Source of the DNA: Streptomyces sp. NRRL F-6676
Lineage (GTDB): Bacteria > Actinomycetota > Actinomycetes > Streptomycetales > Streptomycetaceae
DNA: 64,000 bases
Direction of reading: 5' to 3'
NCBI RefSeq assembly: GCF_000725625.1
Contig: NZ_JOHS01000030.1
Coordinates: 6,469-70,468, forward strand
The notes beneath the pieces are model-generated. The model was not told the origin of the DNA and did no database searches. It saw only the letters and a list, made by a program, of their open reading frames with translations. Positions 47,579-56,610 of the stretch are shown here, one piece after another. The position numbers and the translations under genes are program-made. Numbering within the stretch: the first letter of the stretch is position 1; every line of letters starts with the position of its first letter.

Positions 47579-49498
47579 ATGGACTTCGGCACGCAGGGCC
47601 CCGAGGCTCCGGCCGACCTCGCCTGGCTGCGGGGGGTGGACGCCTACACGATGGGCGCCTATCCGCAGGCCGAGGAGGAGTTCCGGGCCGCGGTACGGAT
47701 GGACCCCGGGATGGCGGACGGCTGGCTCGGGCTGCACGCGCTCCGCGTCGACACGACGACCGCCCTGCTGCGGATGTTCCATCACCGCGAGCGCTTCGGG
47801 GAGCAGCGGGCACGGCACCGTCGCACCTTCAACTCCTGGTACTGGCTGGGCTGGTGGGTGCAGCCGGTGCTGGAGAGCCCGCGCGATCTGCTGTTGGCGC
47901 ACGCCTCGCACTGGCTGGACGGCAGGCATGTGCCGGAGCTGGACCGGGCGCTCGCGGGGCTGCCGCCGGTCGACACCGACGCCCAGGTCCGCTTCCTGCA
48001 TGCCTGCCGGGCCTATCTGGTCAAGGACTGGGAGCAGTTGGTCCGGCACACCGATCCGCTGATCGACGACACCCTGCTCGGCATCGAGGCGGGGCTGTTC
48101 GGCGGCATGGCCCGGGTGCGGCTGGAGATGTTCGGGCAGGCGGAGCCGCTGCTGTCGGCCGCGCTGATGCGGTGCCGCAGCGAGCAGCCGCAGCGCAAGG
48201 AGCTGCGGTACTGGCTGGCGCGGGCGCACGAGGGCACGGGCCGCTCGGCGGCCGCGCTGCCCCTGTACCGGGCGGTGCACCGGGTGGATCCGGCGTTCAT
48301 GGACACCTCCGCCCGGCTCGCGGCGATCGCGGAGGGGGACGGGTACGACGACGCGGCCGGTCTCGCGGCGGTCAGCCTGGCCGGGATCGGCCAGGACCTG
48401 CTGGACGGCCCGGACGGTCTCGACGGCGTCGATCCGCTGTTCGGCGCGGGCGCGGAGGGGCGGGATCTGCGGGTCTCCCCCGAACCGGAGCCGACGAGCG
48501 GCCCCGGCGGTCCGGTGGACCCGGTGGGTCCGGTGGGCCCCGTCGTCGCGGCGCCGGCCGCCGACGCGGCCCGGGAGCGGACCCCCGGGACGGGCTCGCC
48601 GCTGCCGGCCGGGCCCACCGACCCCGCGCTGCTCGAACAGGCGCTCGCGGAGCTGGAGCGGATGGTCGGGCTGGAGCCGGTCAAGCGCCAGGTCAAGGCG
48701 TTGTCGGCGCAGCTCAACATGGCCCGGCTGCGGGCCGGTCAGGGGCTGCCCGTGCAGCCGCCCAAGCGGCACTTCGTCTTCTCCGGCCCCTCCGGCACCG
48801 GCAAGACGACGGTGGCGCGCATCCTCGGCCGGGTGTTCTACGCGCTCGGGCTGCTCGGCGGCGACCATCTGGTGGAGGCCCAGCGGGCCGACCTGGTGGG
48901 CGAGTATCTGGGCCAGACGGCCGTGAAGGCCAACGAGCTGATCGACTCGGCGATCGGCGGCGTCCTCTTCGTCGACGAGGCGTACGCCCTGTCCAACTCC
49001 GGGTACGGCAAGGGCGACGCGTACGGCGACGAGGCGCTGCAAGTGCTGCTGAAGCGGGCCGAGGACAACCGGGACCATCTGGTGGTGATCCTCGCCGGGT
49101 ACCCCGAGGGCATGGACCGGCTGCTGGCCGCCAACCCCGGGCTGTCCTCGCGGTTCACCACGCGGGTGGACTTCCCCTCGTACCGGCCGCTGGAGCTGAC
49201 GTCCATCGGGGAGGTGCTGGCCGGGGAGAACGGTGACGTGTGGGACGAGGAGGCGCTGGACGAGCTGCGCTCGATCGCCGGGCACGTCGTCGACCAGGGG
49301 TGGATCGACGAGCTGGGCAACGGGCGGTTCCTGCGCACGCTGTACGAGAAGAGCTGTGCCTACCGCGACCTGCGGCTGACCACGTATCCCGGGACGCTGT
49401 CCCGGGACGACCTCGCCACGCTGCGGCTGCCGGATCTGATGCAGGCGTACGGGGAGGTGCTGTCCGGGCGGAGCCCGCAGGACCCGTCCGCGCTGTAG
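47579..49498 (+). CDS. EccA/CbbX-like AAA+ ATPase with N-terminal TPR domain
   Basis: 639 residues. Residues 1-290 form TPR-like helical pairs (AYTMGAYPQAEEEFRAAVRMDPGMADGW). A Pro/Gly-rich linker (about 300-345) follows, then one AAA+ module: FSGPSGTGKTTVARILGR (Walker A), VLFVDEAYALSNSG (Walker B), SRFTTRVDFPSY (sensor/Arg finger region). Related proteins are EccA of ESX secretion and CbbX rubisco activase. No ESX structural gene is nearby, so its client is unknown. ATG 47579 has GGGGGA 4 nt upstream; a GTG four codons earlier is an alternative. Confidence 0.92.
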   Translation: MDFGTQGPEAPADLAWLRGVDAYTMGAYPQAEEEFRAAVRMDPGMADGWLGLHALRVDTTTALLRMFHHRERFGEQRARHRRTFNSWYWLGWWVQPVLESPRDLLLAHASHWLDGRHVPELDRALAGLPPVDTDAQVRFLHACRAYLVKDWEQLVRHTDPLIDDTLLGIEAGLFGGMARVRLEMFGQAEPLLSAALMRCRSEQPQRKELRYWLARAHEGTGRSAAALPLYRAVHRVDPAFMDTSARLAAIAEGDGYDDAAGLAAVSLAGIGQDLLDGPDGLDGVDPLFGAGAEGRDLRVSPEPEPTSGPGGPVDPVGPVGPVVAAPAADAARERTPGTGSPLPAGPTDPALLEQALAELERMVGLEPVKRQVKALSAQLNMARLRAGQGLPVQPPKRHFVFSGPSGTGKTTVARILGRVFYALGLLGGDHLVEAQRADLVGEYLGQTAVKANELIDSAIGGVLFVDEAYALSNSGYGKGDAYGDEALQVLLKRAEDNRDHLVVILAGYPEGMDRLLAANPGLSSRFTTRVDFPSYRPLELTSIGEVLAGENGDVWDEEALDELRSIAGHVVDQGWIDELGNGRFLRTLYEKSCAYRDLRLTTYPGTLSRDDLATLRLPDLMQAYGEVLSGRSPQDPSAL

Positions 49499-49545
49499 CC
49501 GGCGGCGGGAGCGGGGACCGCGGGAACCGTCCGCGCTGGTGGCGC

Positions 49546-49585
49546 ACGGCGTGGGCGGAGCCTTCGGGGTCTCCGCCCACGCCGT
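49546..49585. terminator. Bidirectional terminator between AAA+ and CNNM genes
   Basis: ACGGCGTGGGCGGAG (49546-49560) and its perfect complement (49571-49585) make a 15-bp stem with a 10-nt loop, ending 3 bp before the CNNM gene stop codon. Confidence 0.88.
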
Positions 49586-49588
49586 CCG

Positions 49589-50641
49589 TCACGCCACCGG
49601 CGCCTCCGCTTCCCCGGCGGCGACCCGGTGTGCCGGGTCCCGTACCTCTCCGACCAGCAGCTCCAGCACGTCCTCCAGGGCGACCAGGCCGAGCACGCGC
49701 CCGGACGCGTCCGCCACCTGCGCCAGGTGGGTCGCGGCCCGCCGCATCACCGTCAGGGCGTCGTCCAGCGGGAGTTCGGCGGCCAGGGTGGTCATCGGCC
49801 GCCACACGTGCTGGGGCACCGCGCGCTCGGACTCCTCGAGGTCGAGGACGTCCTTCACGTGCAGATAGCCCATGAAGGCGCCGGTCCCGGCGGCGACGGG
49901 AAACCGGGAATACCCGGTACGGGCCGTCAGCGCCACGATCTCGCCCGGGGTGACGGCGGGCCGCACGGTCACCAGTGAGGCGCGGTCCAGGAGGACGTCG
50001 GTGACCGGGCGGGAGCCCAGCTCCAGCGCGTCCTCCAGGCGCTCCTGCTCCTCGGGGTCGAGCAGTCCGGCCTGGCCGGAGTCCTCCACGAGCTGGTTGA
50101 GCTGCTCGCTGGTGAAGACCGCCTCGACCTCGTCCTTGGGCTCCACCCGGAACAGCCGGAGGATCAGCCGGGCGCAGGCGCTCAGGAAGACCGTGACCGG
50201 CCCGCACAGTCGCGCGAAGGCGACCAGTCCGGGGCCGAGCCACAGCGCGGCCTTCCCGGGAGCGGCCATCGCGAGGTTCTTCGGCACCATCTCGCCGATG
50301 ACGAGGTGGAAGAAGACGACGGCGGCGAGCGCGATGACGTATCCGAGGGGGTGGATCATCCCCTCGGGCAGGCGCACCGCCTCGAAGAGCGGTTCCAGCA
50401 GGTGCGCCACGGTGGGCTCGGCGACGGCGCCGAGGGTGAGGGAGCAGACGGTGATGCCGAACTGGGCCGCCGCCATCATCTGCGGCAGCCGCTCCAGGCC
50501 GTACAGCACCTGGCGCGCCCGGGCGGTGCCGAGCGGCTCGATCTGGCTGCGCCGCACGGAGACCAGCGCGAACTCGGCGCCGACGAAGAACCCGTTCGCG
50601 AGCACGAGCAGCGCGGCGAACAGGAGTTGCACGAGACTCAT
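49589..50641 (-). CDS. CNNM/CBS membrane protein (hemolysin/CorC-like), short form
   Basis: 350 residues. The CNNM (DUF21) membrane domain comes first (LVLANGFFVGAEFALVSVRRSQIEPL, then YVIALAAVVFFHLVIGEMVPKNLAM). A CBS pair follows (DVLLDRASLVTVRP; FMGYLHVKDVLDLEE; VLGLVALEDVLELLVGEVRD). Such proteins take part in Mg2+ or Co2+ efflux. The usual C-terminal CorC/HlyC domain is missing, as the protein ends soon after the CBS pair. Its start overlaps the upstream gene's stop (ATGA at 50638-50641), so it likely forms a heteromer with that full-length paralogue. Confidence 0.92.
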   Translation of the reverse strand: MSLVQLLFAALLVLANGFFVGAEFALVSVRRSQIEPLGTARARQVLYGLERLPQMMAAAQFGITVCSLTLGAVAEPTVAHLLEPLFEAVRLPEGMIHPLGYVIALAAVVFFHLVIGEMVPKNLAMAAPGKAALWLGPGLVAFARLCGPVTVFLSACARLILRLFRVEPKDEVEAVFTSEQLNQLVEDSGQAGLLDPEEQERLEDALELGSRPVTDVLLDRASLVTVRPAVTPGEIVALTARTGYSRFPVAAGTGAFMGYLHVKDVLDLEESERAVPQHVWRPMTTLAAELPLDDALTVMRRAATHLAQVADASGRVLGLVALEDVLELLVGEVRDPAHRVAAGEAEAPVA

Positions 50642-52695
50642 CGCACGACCTCCGCGGCCGAGCCGCCCCGTCCCGCCCGCACACCGGGCCCATCGGCCCC
50701 GTCCACCACGTCGGGCGTCGGACGTCCCTCGGCCGACGGCTCCCGGCCGGACCCGGCCGGCTCACCGCCGTCCCGGCCGGAGGGCGTCCCCTCGCGCGCG
50801 GCGCGCGCGGCGGGCGGCGCCGCGCTCCCGCCACGGCCCCCGGACCCGGTGGTCACGTCACGCGGTGCCGCCGCGGCCCCGGAACCGTCCGTCCCCGAGT
50901 CCGGGCCGGCCGACGCGAGCGACCCCGCACCGGCCTCTGCCGCCGCGGAACCGGCGACAGGCCCGGACGTGGTCACCGCACCCCACGGTGCGAGCGGGGC
51001 CGGCGTCGCGGAACCGCCGGGCGCGGAAGCCGGCCGTCGGGCCGGTGCCGCCGCGGCACCCGTCCCCACCGCCGCGTCCGCCGGCGCGGACCGCTCCGCG
51101 CCGGTCCTCGGCGCCGTCGGCCCGGTGACCGGTCCGGACGCGGTGCCCACGTCCGGCGACACGGCCGAGGCCGGCCGGCCGGCCGGCGCGTCGGGACCGC
51201 CGCCGGGCGCGGAAGCCGGTACCGCGGGCCGGGTGGCGCGCCCCGGCCCCGCCGCCGTGCCGCCGGGCGCGGGCGAGGTCGGGGCGGCGGCCGGTGCCAC
51301 CGGGGCGCCGCCGGACCGCGCGGCGTGCCGTGCCGCCTTCGTCGCGGTGCGCGGGGCCGGGGGCGCCGGTGTCGTGACCGGCTCCGCCGTGGCCTCCGTG
51401 CGGGTCAGGCGGACGCGTTCCGCGCGGTAGTGGTCGACCTGCCGGACGGTCAGGCGCCAGCCGGGCAGTTCCGCGCGGTCGCCGGGGGCGGGGATGCGGC
51501 CGAGGAGGTCGGCGACGAGGCCGGCCACCGTCTCGTACGGCCCCTCCGGCGCGTCCAGGCCGATGCGCCGCAGCACGTCGACCCGCAGGCCGCCGTCGGC
51601 GTCCCACGAGGGGCGTCCCTCCTCCGGCGGGGCGGCGGCGAGCTCGGGCAGGTCGAGGCCGTCGTGCTCGTCGCGGACCTCGCCGACGAGTTCCTCGACG
51701 ATGTCCTCCAGCGTGACCACGCCGGCCGTGCCGCCGTACTCGTCGACGACGACGGCGATGGGCTGCTCGCTGCGCAGCCGCGTCAGCAGCGGCCGCACCG
51801 GCAGCGTCTCGGGAACCAGGACCGCCGGCTGGGCGATCCGGGCGGCGGTGACCCGCAGCCGGTTGTGCGCGGGGACCGCGAGCGCGTCCTTGAGGTGGAC
51901 CATGCCGACGATCTCGTCGATCTTCTCCCGGTAGACGGGGAAGCGGGACAGCCCCGTGGCCCGGGTCAGATTCACCACGTCCTCGGCGGTCGCGGAGGAT
52001 TGCAGGGCGCTGACCTTCACACGCGGGGTCATCACGTGCTGGGCGGTGAGGTCGCCCAGCGACAGTGTGCGCACGAAGAGGTCGGCCGTGTCCTGCTCCA
52101 GCGCGCCGGCCTGCGCCGAGTGCCGGGCCAGCGAGACGAGTTCGCCGGGGGTGCGGGCGGAGGCCAGTTCGTCGGCCGGCTCCACGCCGAGCGCCCGTAC
52201 GAGCCGGTTGGCGACGGTGTTGAGTGCCGCGATCACCGGTCGGAACAGTCGTGCGAAGACGTGCTGGGGACCCGCGACGAAGCGGGCGACCTGAAGCGGC
52301 CGGGAGACCGCCCAGTTCTTCGGCACCAGTTCGCCGATCACCATCTGTATCGCGGAGGCCAGCAGCATGCCGACCACCACGGCGAGACCGGAGACGACGC
52401 CCTCGGGCAGGCCGACCGCGCCGAACGGGCCGCGCAGCAGTTCGGCCAGCGCGGGTTCGGCGAGCATGCCGACGACGAGGGAGGTGATCGTGATGCCGAG
52501 CTGGGTGCCGGAGAGCTGGAACGACAGGTGCTTCAGCGACTCGACGACCGTGCGGGCGCGCCGGTCGCCGTCGGCCGCGGCCTTCTCCGCCTCGGGCCGT
52601 TCGACCGTGACGAGGCCGAACTCGGCGGCCACGAAGAACCCGTTGGCCAGGATCAGTAGGAACGCGGCTGCCAGGAGCAGCAGGGGGATGGTCAT
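50638..52695 (-). CDS. CNNM/CBS/CorC membrane protein with long low-complexity tail
   Basis: 685 residues. The CNNM membrane domain has LILANGFFVAAEFGLVTVERPE and VIGELVPKNWAVSRP. A CBS pair (MVHLKDALAVP; VVDEYGGTAGVVTLEDIVEELVGEV) and a CorC/HlyC domain (DADGGLRVDVLRRIG, LPGWRLTVRQV) follow. The family exports Mg2+ or related cations. About 235 further residues are Ala/Pro/Gly/Ser-rich with no hydrophobic run, probably a disordered cytoplasmic tail. The start codon overlaps the stop of a 29-codon upstream frame with three closely spaced Cys codons. Confidence 0.92.
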   Translation of the reverse strand: MTIPLLLLAAAFLLILANGFFVAAEFGLVTVERPEAEKAAADGDRRARTVVESLKHLSFQLSGTQLGITITSLVVGMLAEPALAELLRGPFGAVGLPEGVVSGLAVVVGMLLASAIQMVIGELVPKNWAVSRPLQVARFVAGPQHVFARLFRPVIAALNTVANRLVRALGVEPADELASARTPGELVSLARHSAQAGALEQDTADLFVRTLSLGDLTAQHVMTPRVKVSALQSSATAEDVVNLTRATGLSRFPVYREKIDEIVGMVHLKDALAVPAHNRLRVTAARIAQPAVLVPETLPVRPLLTRLRSEQPIAVVVDEYGGTAGVVTLEDIVEELVGEVRDEHDGLDLPELAAAPPEEGRPSWDADGGLRVDVLRRIGLDAPEGPYETVAGLVADLLGRIPAPGDRAELPGWRLTVRQVDHYRAERVRLTRTEATAEPVTTPAPPAPRTATKAARHAARSGGAPVAPAAAPTSPAPGGTAAGPGRATRPAVPASAPGGGPDAPAGRPASAVSPDVGTASGPVTGPTAPRTGAERSAPADAAVGTGAAAAPARRPASAPGGSATPAPLAPWGAVTTSGPVAGSAAAEAGAGSLASAGPDSGTDGSGAAAAPRDVTTGSGGRGGSAAPPAARAAREGTPSGRDGGEPAGSGREPSAEGRPTPDVVDGADGPGVRAGRGGSAAEVVR

Positions 52696-52781
52696 GATGC
52701 CGCCGCCCGAGCACGCGCGCGGAGGGGGTCCGCGCTATGTCGGCAGGGGGCGGCGCAGGTACTGCAGGACGGTCCGTCCAT
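52692..52781 (-). CDS. Candidate upstream small ORF coupled to the CNNM gene
   Basis: 29 codons from ATG 52781: MDGPSCSTCAAPCRHS then an Arg/Ala-rich end. Its TGA overlaps the ATG of the CNNM gene (ATGA). Three Cys are close together. No good ribosome binding site precedes it (GGAG is 15 nt away). It could be a translated leader that couples or tunes translation of the transporter, or chance. Low confidence. Confidence 0.3.
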   Translation of the reverse strand: MDGPSCSTCAAPCRHSADPLRARARAAAS

Positions 52782-52839
52782 CGCCGGAGGGAGTCACTCC
52801 TCGGGTAGCAGGAGCCCCCGGGCACCGGGCGGTGCGGCA

Positions 52840-52875
52840 GGGGGCGGAGGCGTCGTACCGACGTCTCCGTCCCCC
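52840..52875 (-). promoter_or_regulatory. Strong hairpin in the CNNM operon leader
   Basis: On the minus strand GGGGG-A-CGGAG pairs with CTCCGCCCCC around an inner CGTCG-GTA-CGACG stem, giving a long nearly unbroken hairpin 145 bp before the CNNM start. AT-rich TTGATTAATC lies just upstream. It could be part of a structured leader or the end of the PH-domain gene region; no known riboswitch consensus was recognised. Confidence 0.4.
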
Positions 52876-52922
52876 AGATTAATCAAGACGCGGCCCGGTG
52901 CGGCAGGGCCGACGGCCCCGAC

Positions 52923-53426
52923 TCAGCCCTGAGGTTCCCCCGAGGACGGCTCGGGGTCGTGCGCCGACCGGGCCCTGACGAGCGCGCGCAGGGCCCGTGC
53001 GTCGGCGATGGCGCGTTCCCTGGCGATGCCCGGCTGGATGCCCAGCGCGGGCAGGCTGGTGCCGTCGCTGAGGTCGAGGAAGACCCAGGCGTCGCCCGGG
53101 CGCAGATTGACCTGGATGATCTGCGCCCACTCCAGCCGGCGCCGGCTGGTGATGTTCACCACGGTCACCCCGGAGTCGTCGGCGGTGATCCGGGGCCGGG
53201 AGAGCAGGAGCAGCACTCCGGCGAGCAGTACGGCGGTGAACACGAAGCTCAGACGCTCACCGGGCCCGAGCTGTTCGAGCAGCAGCGCGACGACCGTGAT
53301 GACGACGACGGTCGCCACGGCGGCCGTGAGCAGCACGGCCCGGGTGCGCCCCGGCCGGAAGGTGACCGGCAGGGCGGGCGTCGCGGGCATGTCGGACGGG
53401 TCCGAGGAGACGGGCGGGGTCGGCAT
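52923..53426 (-). CDS. PH-domain membrane protein
   Basis: 167 residues. Two membrane segments (AVLLTAAVATVVVITVVALLL and FVFTAVLLAGVLLLL) precede a small bacterial PH-like domain (ADDSGVTVVNITSRRRLEWAQIIQVNLRPGDAWVFLDLSDGTSLPALGIQ). The function of this family is unknown. It is the gene after hisG on the same strand (18 bp apart), so it is probably the last gene of the rib-his operon. Confidence 0.88.
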   Translation of the reverse strand: MPTPPVSSDPSDMPATPALPVTFRPGRTRAVLLTAAVATVVVITVVALLLEQLGPGERLSFVFTAVLLAGVLLLLSRPRITADDSGVTVVNITSRRRLEWAQIIQVNLRPGDAWVFLDLSDGTSLPALGIQPGIARERAIADARALRALVRARSAHDPEPSSGEPQG

Positions 53427-53444
53427 GGTGTCGCTCCGGCCGGT

Positions 53445-54293
53445 TCAGAGGCGGCAGGCGTGGATCGCCGTGGTCAGGATGGCGCGCGCGCCCAGCTCGT
53501 AGAGGTCGTCCATGATCCGCTGCGCCTTCTTCGCCGGGACCATGGCGCGCACGGCGACCCAGCCCTCGTTGTGCAGCGGGGAGACGGTCGGGGACTCCAG
53601 ACCCGGGGTGAGCGCGACGGCCTTCTCGAGCTGCTCGACGCGGCAGTCGTAGTCCATCATCACGTACGTCCGGGCCACCAGGACGCCCTGGAGCCGGCGC
53701 AGGAACTGCTGCACCTTGGGCTCCTCGTCGTCCGCCCCGGTGCGGCGGACGACGACCGCCTCGGAGGTCATGATCGGCTCGCCGAAGACCTCCAGGCCCG
53801 CGTTGCGCAGCGAGGTCCCGGTCTCGACGACGTCCGCGATGACCTCGGCGACGCCGAGTTCGATCGCGGTCTCCACGGCCCCGTCGAGGTGGACGACGGA
53901 GGCGTCGATGCCGTGCTCGGCGAGGTGTCCGGCGACGATGCCCTCGTAGGAGGTGGCGACGGTCAGACCGGCCAGGTCCTTGACGCCGCTGACGGTGCCG
54001 GGCTTGCCGGCGAAGCGGAAGGTGGAGCGGGCGAAGCCCAGCGGAAGGATCTCCTCCGCCTGTGCGCCGGAGTCGACGAGCAGATCGCGTCCGGTGATGC
54101 CGATGTCGAGGCGGCCGGAGGAGACGTAGATCGCGATGTCGCGCGGGCGGAGGTAGAAGAACTCGACCTCGTTGTTCGGGTCGACGATCCGCAGTTCCTT
54201 GGACTCCCGGCGCTGCTGGTAGCCGGCCTCATGCAGCATCTCCGCCGCAGGGCCTGACAGGGAACCCTTGTTGGGGACGGCGATGCGCAGCAT
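53445..54293 (-). CDS. hisG: ATP phosphoribosyltransferase (long form)
   Basis: 282 residues. First step of histidine synthesis: PRPP plus ATP gives phosphoribosyl-ATP. The N-terminus LRIAVPNKGSLSGPAAEML, the PRPP-site VATSYEGIVAGHLAEHG, and EVIADVVETGTSLRNAGL are conserved. The extra C-terminal domain (VSPLHNEGWVAVRAMV) is the histidine-binding regulatory part of the long form, so no HisZ is needed. It lies 68 bp after hisE. Confidence 0.97.
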   Translation of the reverse strand: MLRIAVPNKGSLSGPAAEMLHEAGYQQRRESKELRIVDPNNEVEFFYLRPRDIAIYVSSGRLDIGITGRDLLVDSGAQAEEILPLGFARSTFRFAGKPGTVSGVKDLAGLTVATSYEGIVAGHLAEHGIDASVVHLDGAVETAIELGVAEVIADVVETGTSLRNAGLEVFGEPIMTSEAVVVRRTGADDEEPKVQQFLRRLQGVLVARTYVMMDYDCRVEQLEKAVALTPGLESPTVSPLHNEGWVAVRAMVPAKKAQRIMDDLYELGARAILTTAIHACRL

Positions 54294-54361
54294 GAGGTCG
54301 GCTTCCTTCGCGTGGGAGACGTGAGTGGGGCGGGAGGGGTGAGGCGGGAGGGACGGGACGG

Positions 54362-54634
54362 CTACAGATGGGCGTAGACGTCGTCCAGGGAGATGCCGCG
54401 GGCGACCATCATCACCTGGACGTGGTACAGCAGTTGCGAGATCTCCTCGGCCGCCGCGTCCTTGCCCTCGTGCTCGGCGGCCATCCAGACCTCGGCGGCT
54501 TCCTCGACGACCTTCTTGCCGATGGCGTGCACGCCCTTGTCCACCAGCTCGGCGGTGCGGGAGGTGGCGGGATCGCCGTGGGCGGCCTTGTGCTGGAGCT
54601 CGGTGAAGAGCTCCTCGAACGTCTTCTTGGACAT
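54362..54634 (-). CDS. hisE: Phosphoribosyl-ATP diphosphatase
   Basis: 90 residues, normal for a free-standing HisE. The all-alpha pyrophosphatase core shows [30 protein letters not shown] (metal-binding EExxE) and [13 protein letters not shown]. It converts phosphoribosyl-ATP to phosphoribosyl-AMP in histidine synthesis. It starts 34 bp after ribH, so histidine and riboflavin genes share a transcript. Confidence 0.97.
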   Translation of the reverse strand: MSKKTFEELFTELQHKAAHGDPATSRTAELVDKGVHAIGKKVVEEAAEVWMAAEHEGKDAAAEEISQLLYHVQVMMVARGISLDDVYAHL

Positions 54635-54668
54635 GGTGGTCCTTACCCTACGCGGTCCGGCCGGTGCC

Positions 54669-55154
54669 TCAGTGCCAGGGTTCGGATACCGAGCGGAGCG
54701 TCGCCGCGGTGGCGACCGCCGCCGTCACCGCCTCGTGCCCCTTGTCCTCGGTCGAGCCCTCCAGGCCGGCGCGGTCCAGGGCCTGCTCCTCGGTGTCGCA
54801 CGTGAGGACGCCGAAGCCGACGGGGACGCCGGTCTCGACGGAGACCTGGGTGAGCCCCTGGGTGACGCCCTGGCACACGTAGTCGAAGTGGGGGGTGCCA
54901 CCGCGGATGACGACGCCCAGGGCGACGACGGCGTCGTAGCCGCGGCCCGCGAGGACCTTGGCGGCGACCGGGAGTTCGAAGCTGCCGGGGACCCGGAGCA
55001 ACGTGGGCTCGTCGATGCCCAGGTCGGTCAGGGCGCGCAGGGCGCCGTCCACCAGTCCGTCCATCACCTTGTCGTGCCACTGCGCCGCGACGACGGCGAC
55101 CCTGAGGTCGCTCACGTTCCGTACGGACAGCTCCGGTGCGCCCTTGCCGCTCAC
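54669..55154 (-). CDS. ribH: 6,7-dimethyl-8-ribityllumazine synthase
   Basis: 161 residues. [54 protein letters not shown] (the catalytic His lies here) and [20 protein letters not shown] are the family blocks. It joins the ribityl-pyrimidine and dihydroxybutanone phosphate to make lumazine, the substrate of ribE, and forms capsids or pentamers. It follows ribBA after a 140-bp gap filled with 17-bp repeats. Confidence 0.97.
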   Translation of the reverse strand: MSGKGAPELSVRNVSDLRVAVVAAQWHDKVMDGLVDGALRALTDLGIDEPTLLRVPGSFELPVAAKVLAGRGYDAVVALGVVIRGGTPHFDYVCQGVTQGLTQVSVETGVPVGFGVLTCDTEEQALDRAGLEGSTEDKGHEAVTAAVATAATLRSVSEPWH

Positions 55155-55216
55155 GTTCTCGTGTCTCCTGATGGTGTGTTCCGCCGGACGGCCCGGCGGC
55201 TGACGGGTCTGTTACT

Positions 55217-55301
55217 GGTGCGGTTCTTCTACTGGTGCGGTTCTTCTACTGGTCCGGGTCTTCTACTGGTCCGGGTCTTCTACTGATCCGGGCCTTCTAC
55301 T
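55217..55301. repeat. Five tandem 17-bp repeats at the end of ribBA
   Basis: Units of GGTSCGGKTCTTCTACT begin at 55217, 55234, 55251, 55268 and 55285; the first two are identical and the next two are identical. The ribBA stop codon (CTA on the plus strand, 55297-55299) is within the last unit. Confidence 0.93.
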
Positions 55302-56610
55302 GGTTGCCGCAGGGGGACGCGGTGGCCGTGTCCAGCCAGGGCAGGTCGTGCCCCATCCGGTCCCGCTTGGTGCGCAGGTAGCGGAGGTTGTGCTCGCCGG
55401 CCTGCACGGGCATGGGTTCCCGTGCGGTGACGCGTACGCCGTGGCGTTCGAGCGCGTCGGTCTTGTCGGGGTTGTTGGTCAGCAGCCGGACGCTGCGCAC
55501 GCCGAGGTCGGCGAGGATGCGGGCGCCGGCGCCGTAGTCCCGGGCGTCGGCGGGCAGGCCCAGTTCGAGGTTGGCGTCGAGGGTGTCGCGGCCGCGTTCC
55601 TGGAGTTCGTAGGCGCGCAGCTTGGACATCAGGCCGATGCCGCGCCCCTCGTGGCCGCGCAGATAGACCACCACTCCCCTGCCCTCGCGCCGGACGAGTT
55701 CCAGGGAGGTCTCCAGCTGCGGGCCGCAGTCGCAGCGCAGGGAGTGGAAGACGTCGCCGGTGAGGCATTCGGAGTGGACGCGGACCAGGACGTCCTCGCC
55801 GTCGCCGATCTCGCCGTGCACGAGGGCGATGTGCTCGACGCCGTCGGCGGTGGAGCGGTAGCCGTGCGCGGTGAAGTCGCCGTGGGCGGTGGGAAGGCGG
55901 ACCTCGGCCTCGTGTCGGACGGACGGCTCGGCGGGTGCGGCGTGCTCGGTGGAGCGGCGGTAGGCGATCAGGTCCTCGATGGAGATGATCGTCAGGCCGT
56001 GCTTGCGGGCGAACGGCACGAGTTCGGGCAGCCGCAGCATGCGGCCGTCCTCCCCGGCGATCTCGACGATCGCGCCGGCCGGGCGCAGCCCCGCGAGGCG
56101 GGCCAGGTCGACGGCGGCCTCGGTGTGCCCGTTGCGGGTGAGGACGCCGCCGGGGCGGGCGCGCAGCGGGAAGACGTGGCCGGGGCGGACGAGGTCGCCC
56201 GGTTCGGCGGTGCCGCCCGCGAGCAGCCGCAGCGTGGTGGCGCGGTCGGCGGCGGAGATGCCGGTGGTGACGCCGTGCGCGGCGGTGGCGTCCACGGAGA
56301 CGGTGAACGCGGTCTTCATGGACTCGGTGTTGTCGTCGACCATCTGGGGCAGCCGCAGCCGGTCCAGTTCCGCGCCCTCCATGGGGGCGCAGATCAGGCC
56401 GCGGCACTCGCTCATCATGAAGGCGACGTGCGCGGGGGTGACCTTCTCCGCGGCCATGACGAGGTCGCCCTCGTTCTCGCGGTCCTCGTCGTCGACGACG
56501 ACGATCGGGCGGCCGGCCGCGATGTCGGCGATCGCCTGTTCGACGGGGTCGAGCGCGAGGTCGTCGTCGAGGAGGTGGTCGGTGCTGTGCAGGACGGGCG
56601 CCGTGGTCAT
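55297..56610 (-). CDS. ribBA: Bifunctional 3,4-dihydroxy-2-butanone-4-phosphate synthase / GTP cyclohydrolase II
   Basis: 437 residues. The N-terminal half (about 25-225) is the DHBP synthase: [28 protein letters not shown] and [11 protein letters not shown]. The C-terminal half is GTP cyclohydrolase II with zinc ligands in [20 protein letters not shown] and the catalytic [12 protein letters not shown]. It supplies both riboflavin precursors. The start overlaps the ribM stop (ATGA at 56607-56610), and the stop lies in a 17-bp tandem array. Confidence 0.97.
   Translation of the reverse strand: MTTAPVLHSTDHLLDDDLALDPVEQAIADIAAGRPIVVVDDEDRENEGDLVMAAEKVTPAHVAFMMSECRGLICAPMEGAELDRLRLPQMVDDNTESMKTAFTVSVDATAAHGVTTGISAADRATTLRLLAGGTAEPGDLVRPGHVFPLRARPGGVLTRNGHTEAAVDLARLAGLRPAGAIVEIAGEDGRMLRLPELVPFARKHGLTIISIEDLIAYRRSTEHAAPAEPSVRHEAEVRLPTAHGDFTAHGYRSTADGVEHIALVHGEIGDGEDVLVRVHSECLTGDVFHSLRCDCGPQLETSLELVRREGRGVVVYLRGHEGRGIGLMSKLRAYELQERGRDTLDANLELGLPADARDYGAGARILADLGVRSVRLLTNNPDKTDALERHGVRVTAREPMPVQAGEHNLRYLRTKRDRMGHDLPWLDTATASPCGNQ

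Noticed and set aside
52696..52922. M-box or Mn2+ (yybP-ykoY) riboswitch before the CNNM operon
   Set aside because: Hairpins are present, but I could not match the conserved internal-loop sequences of either class.
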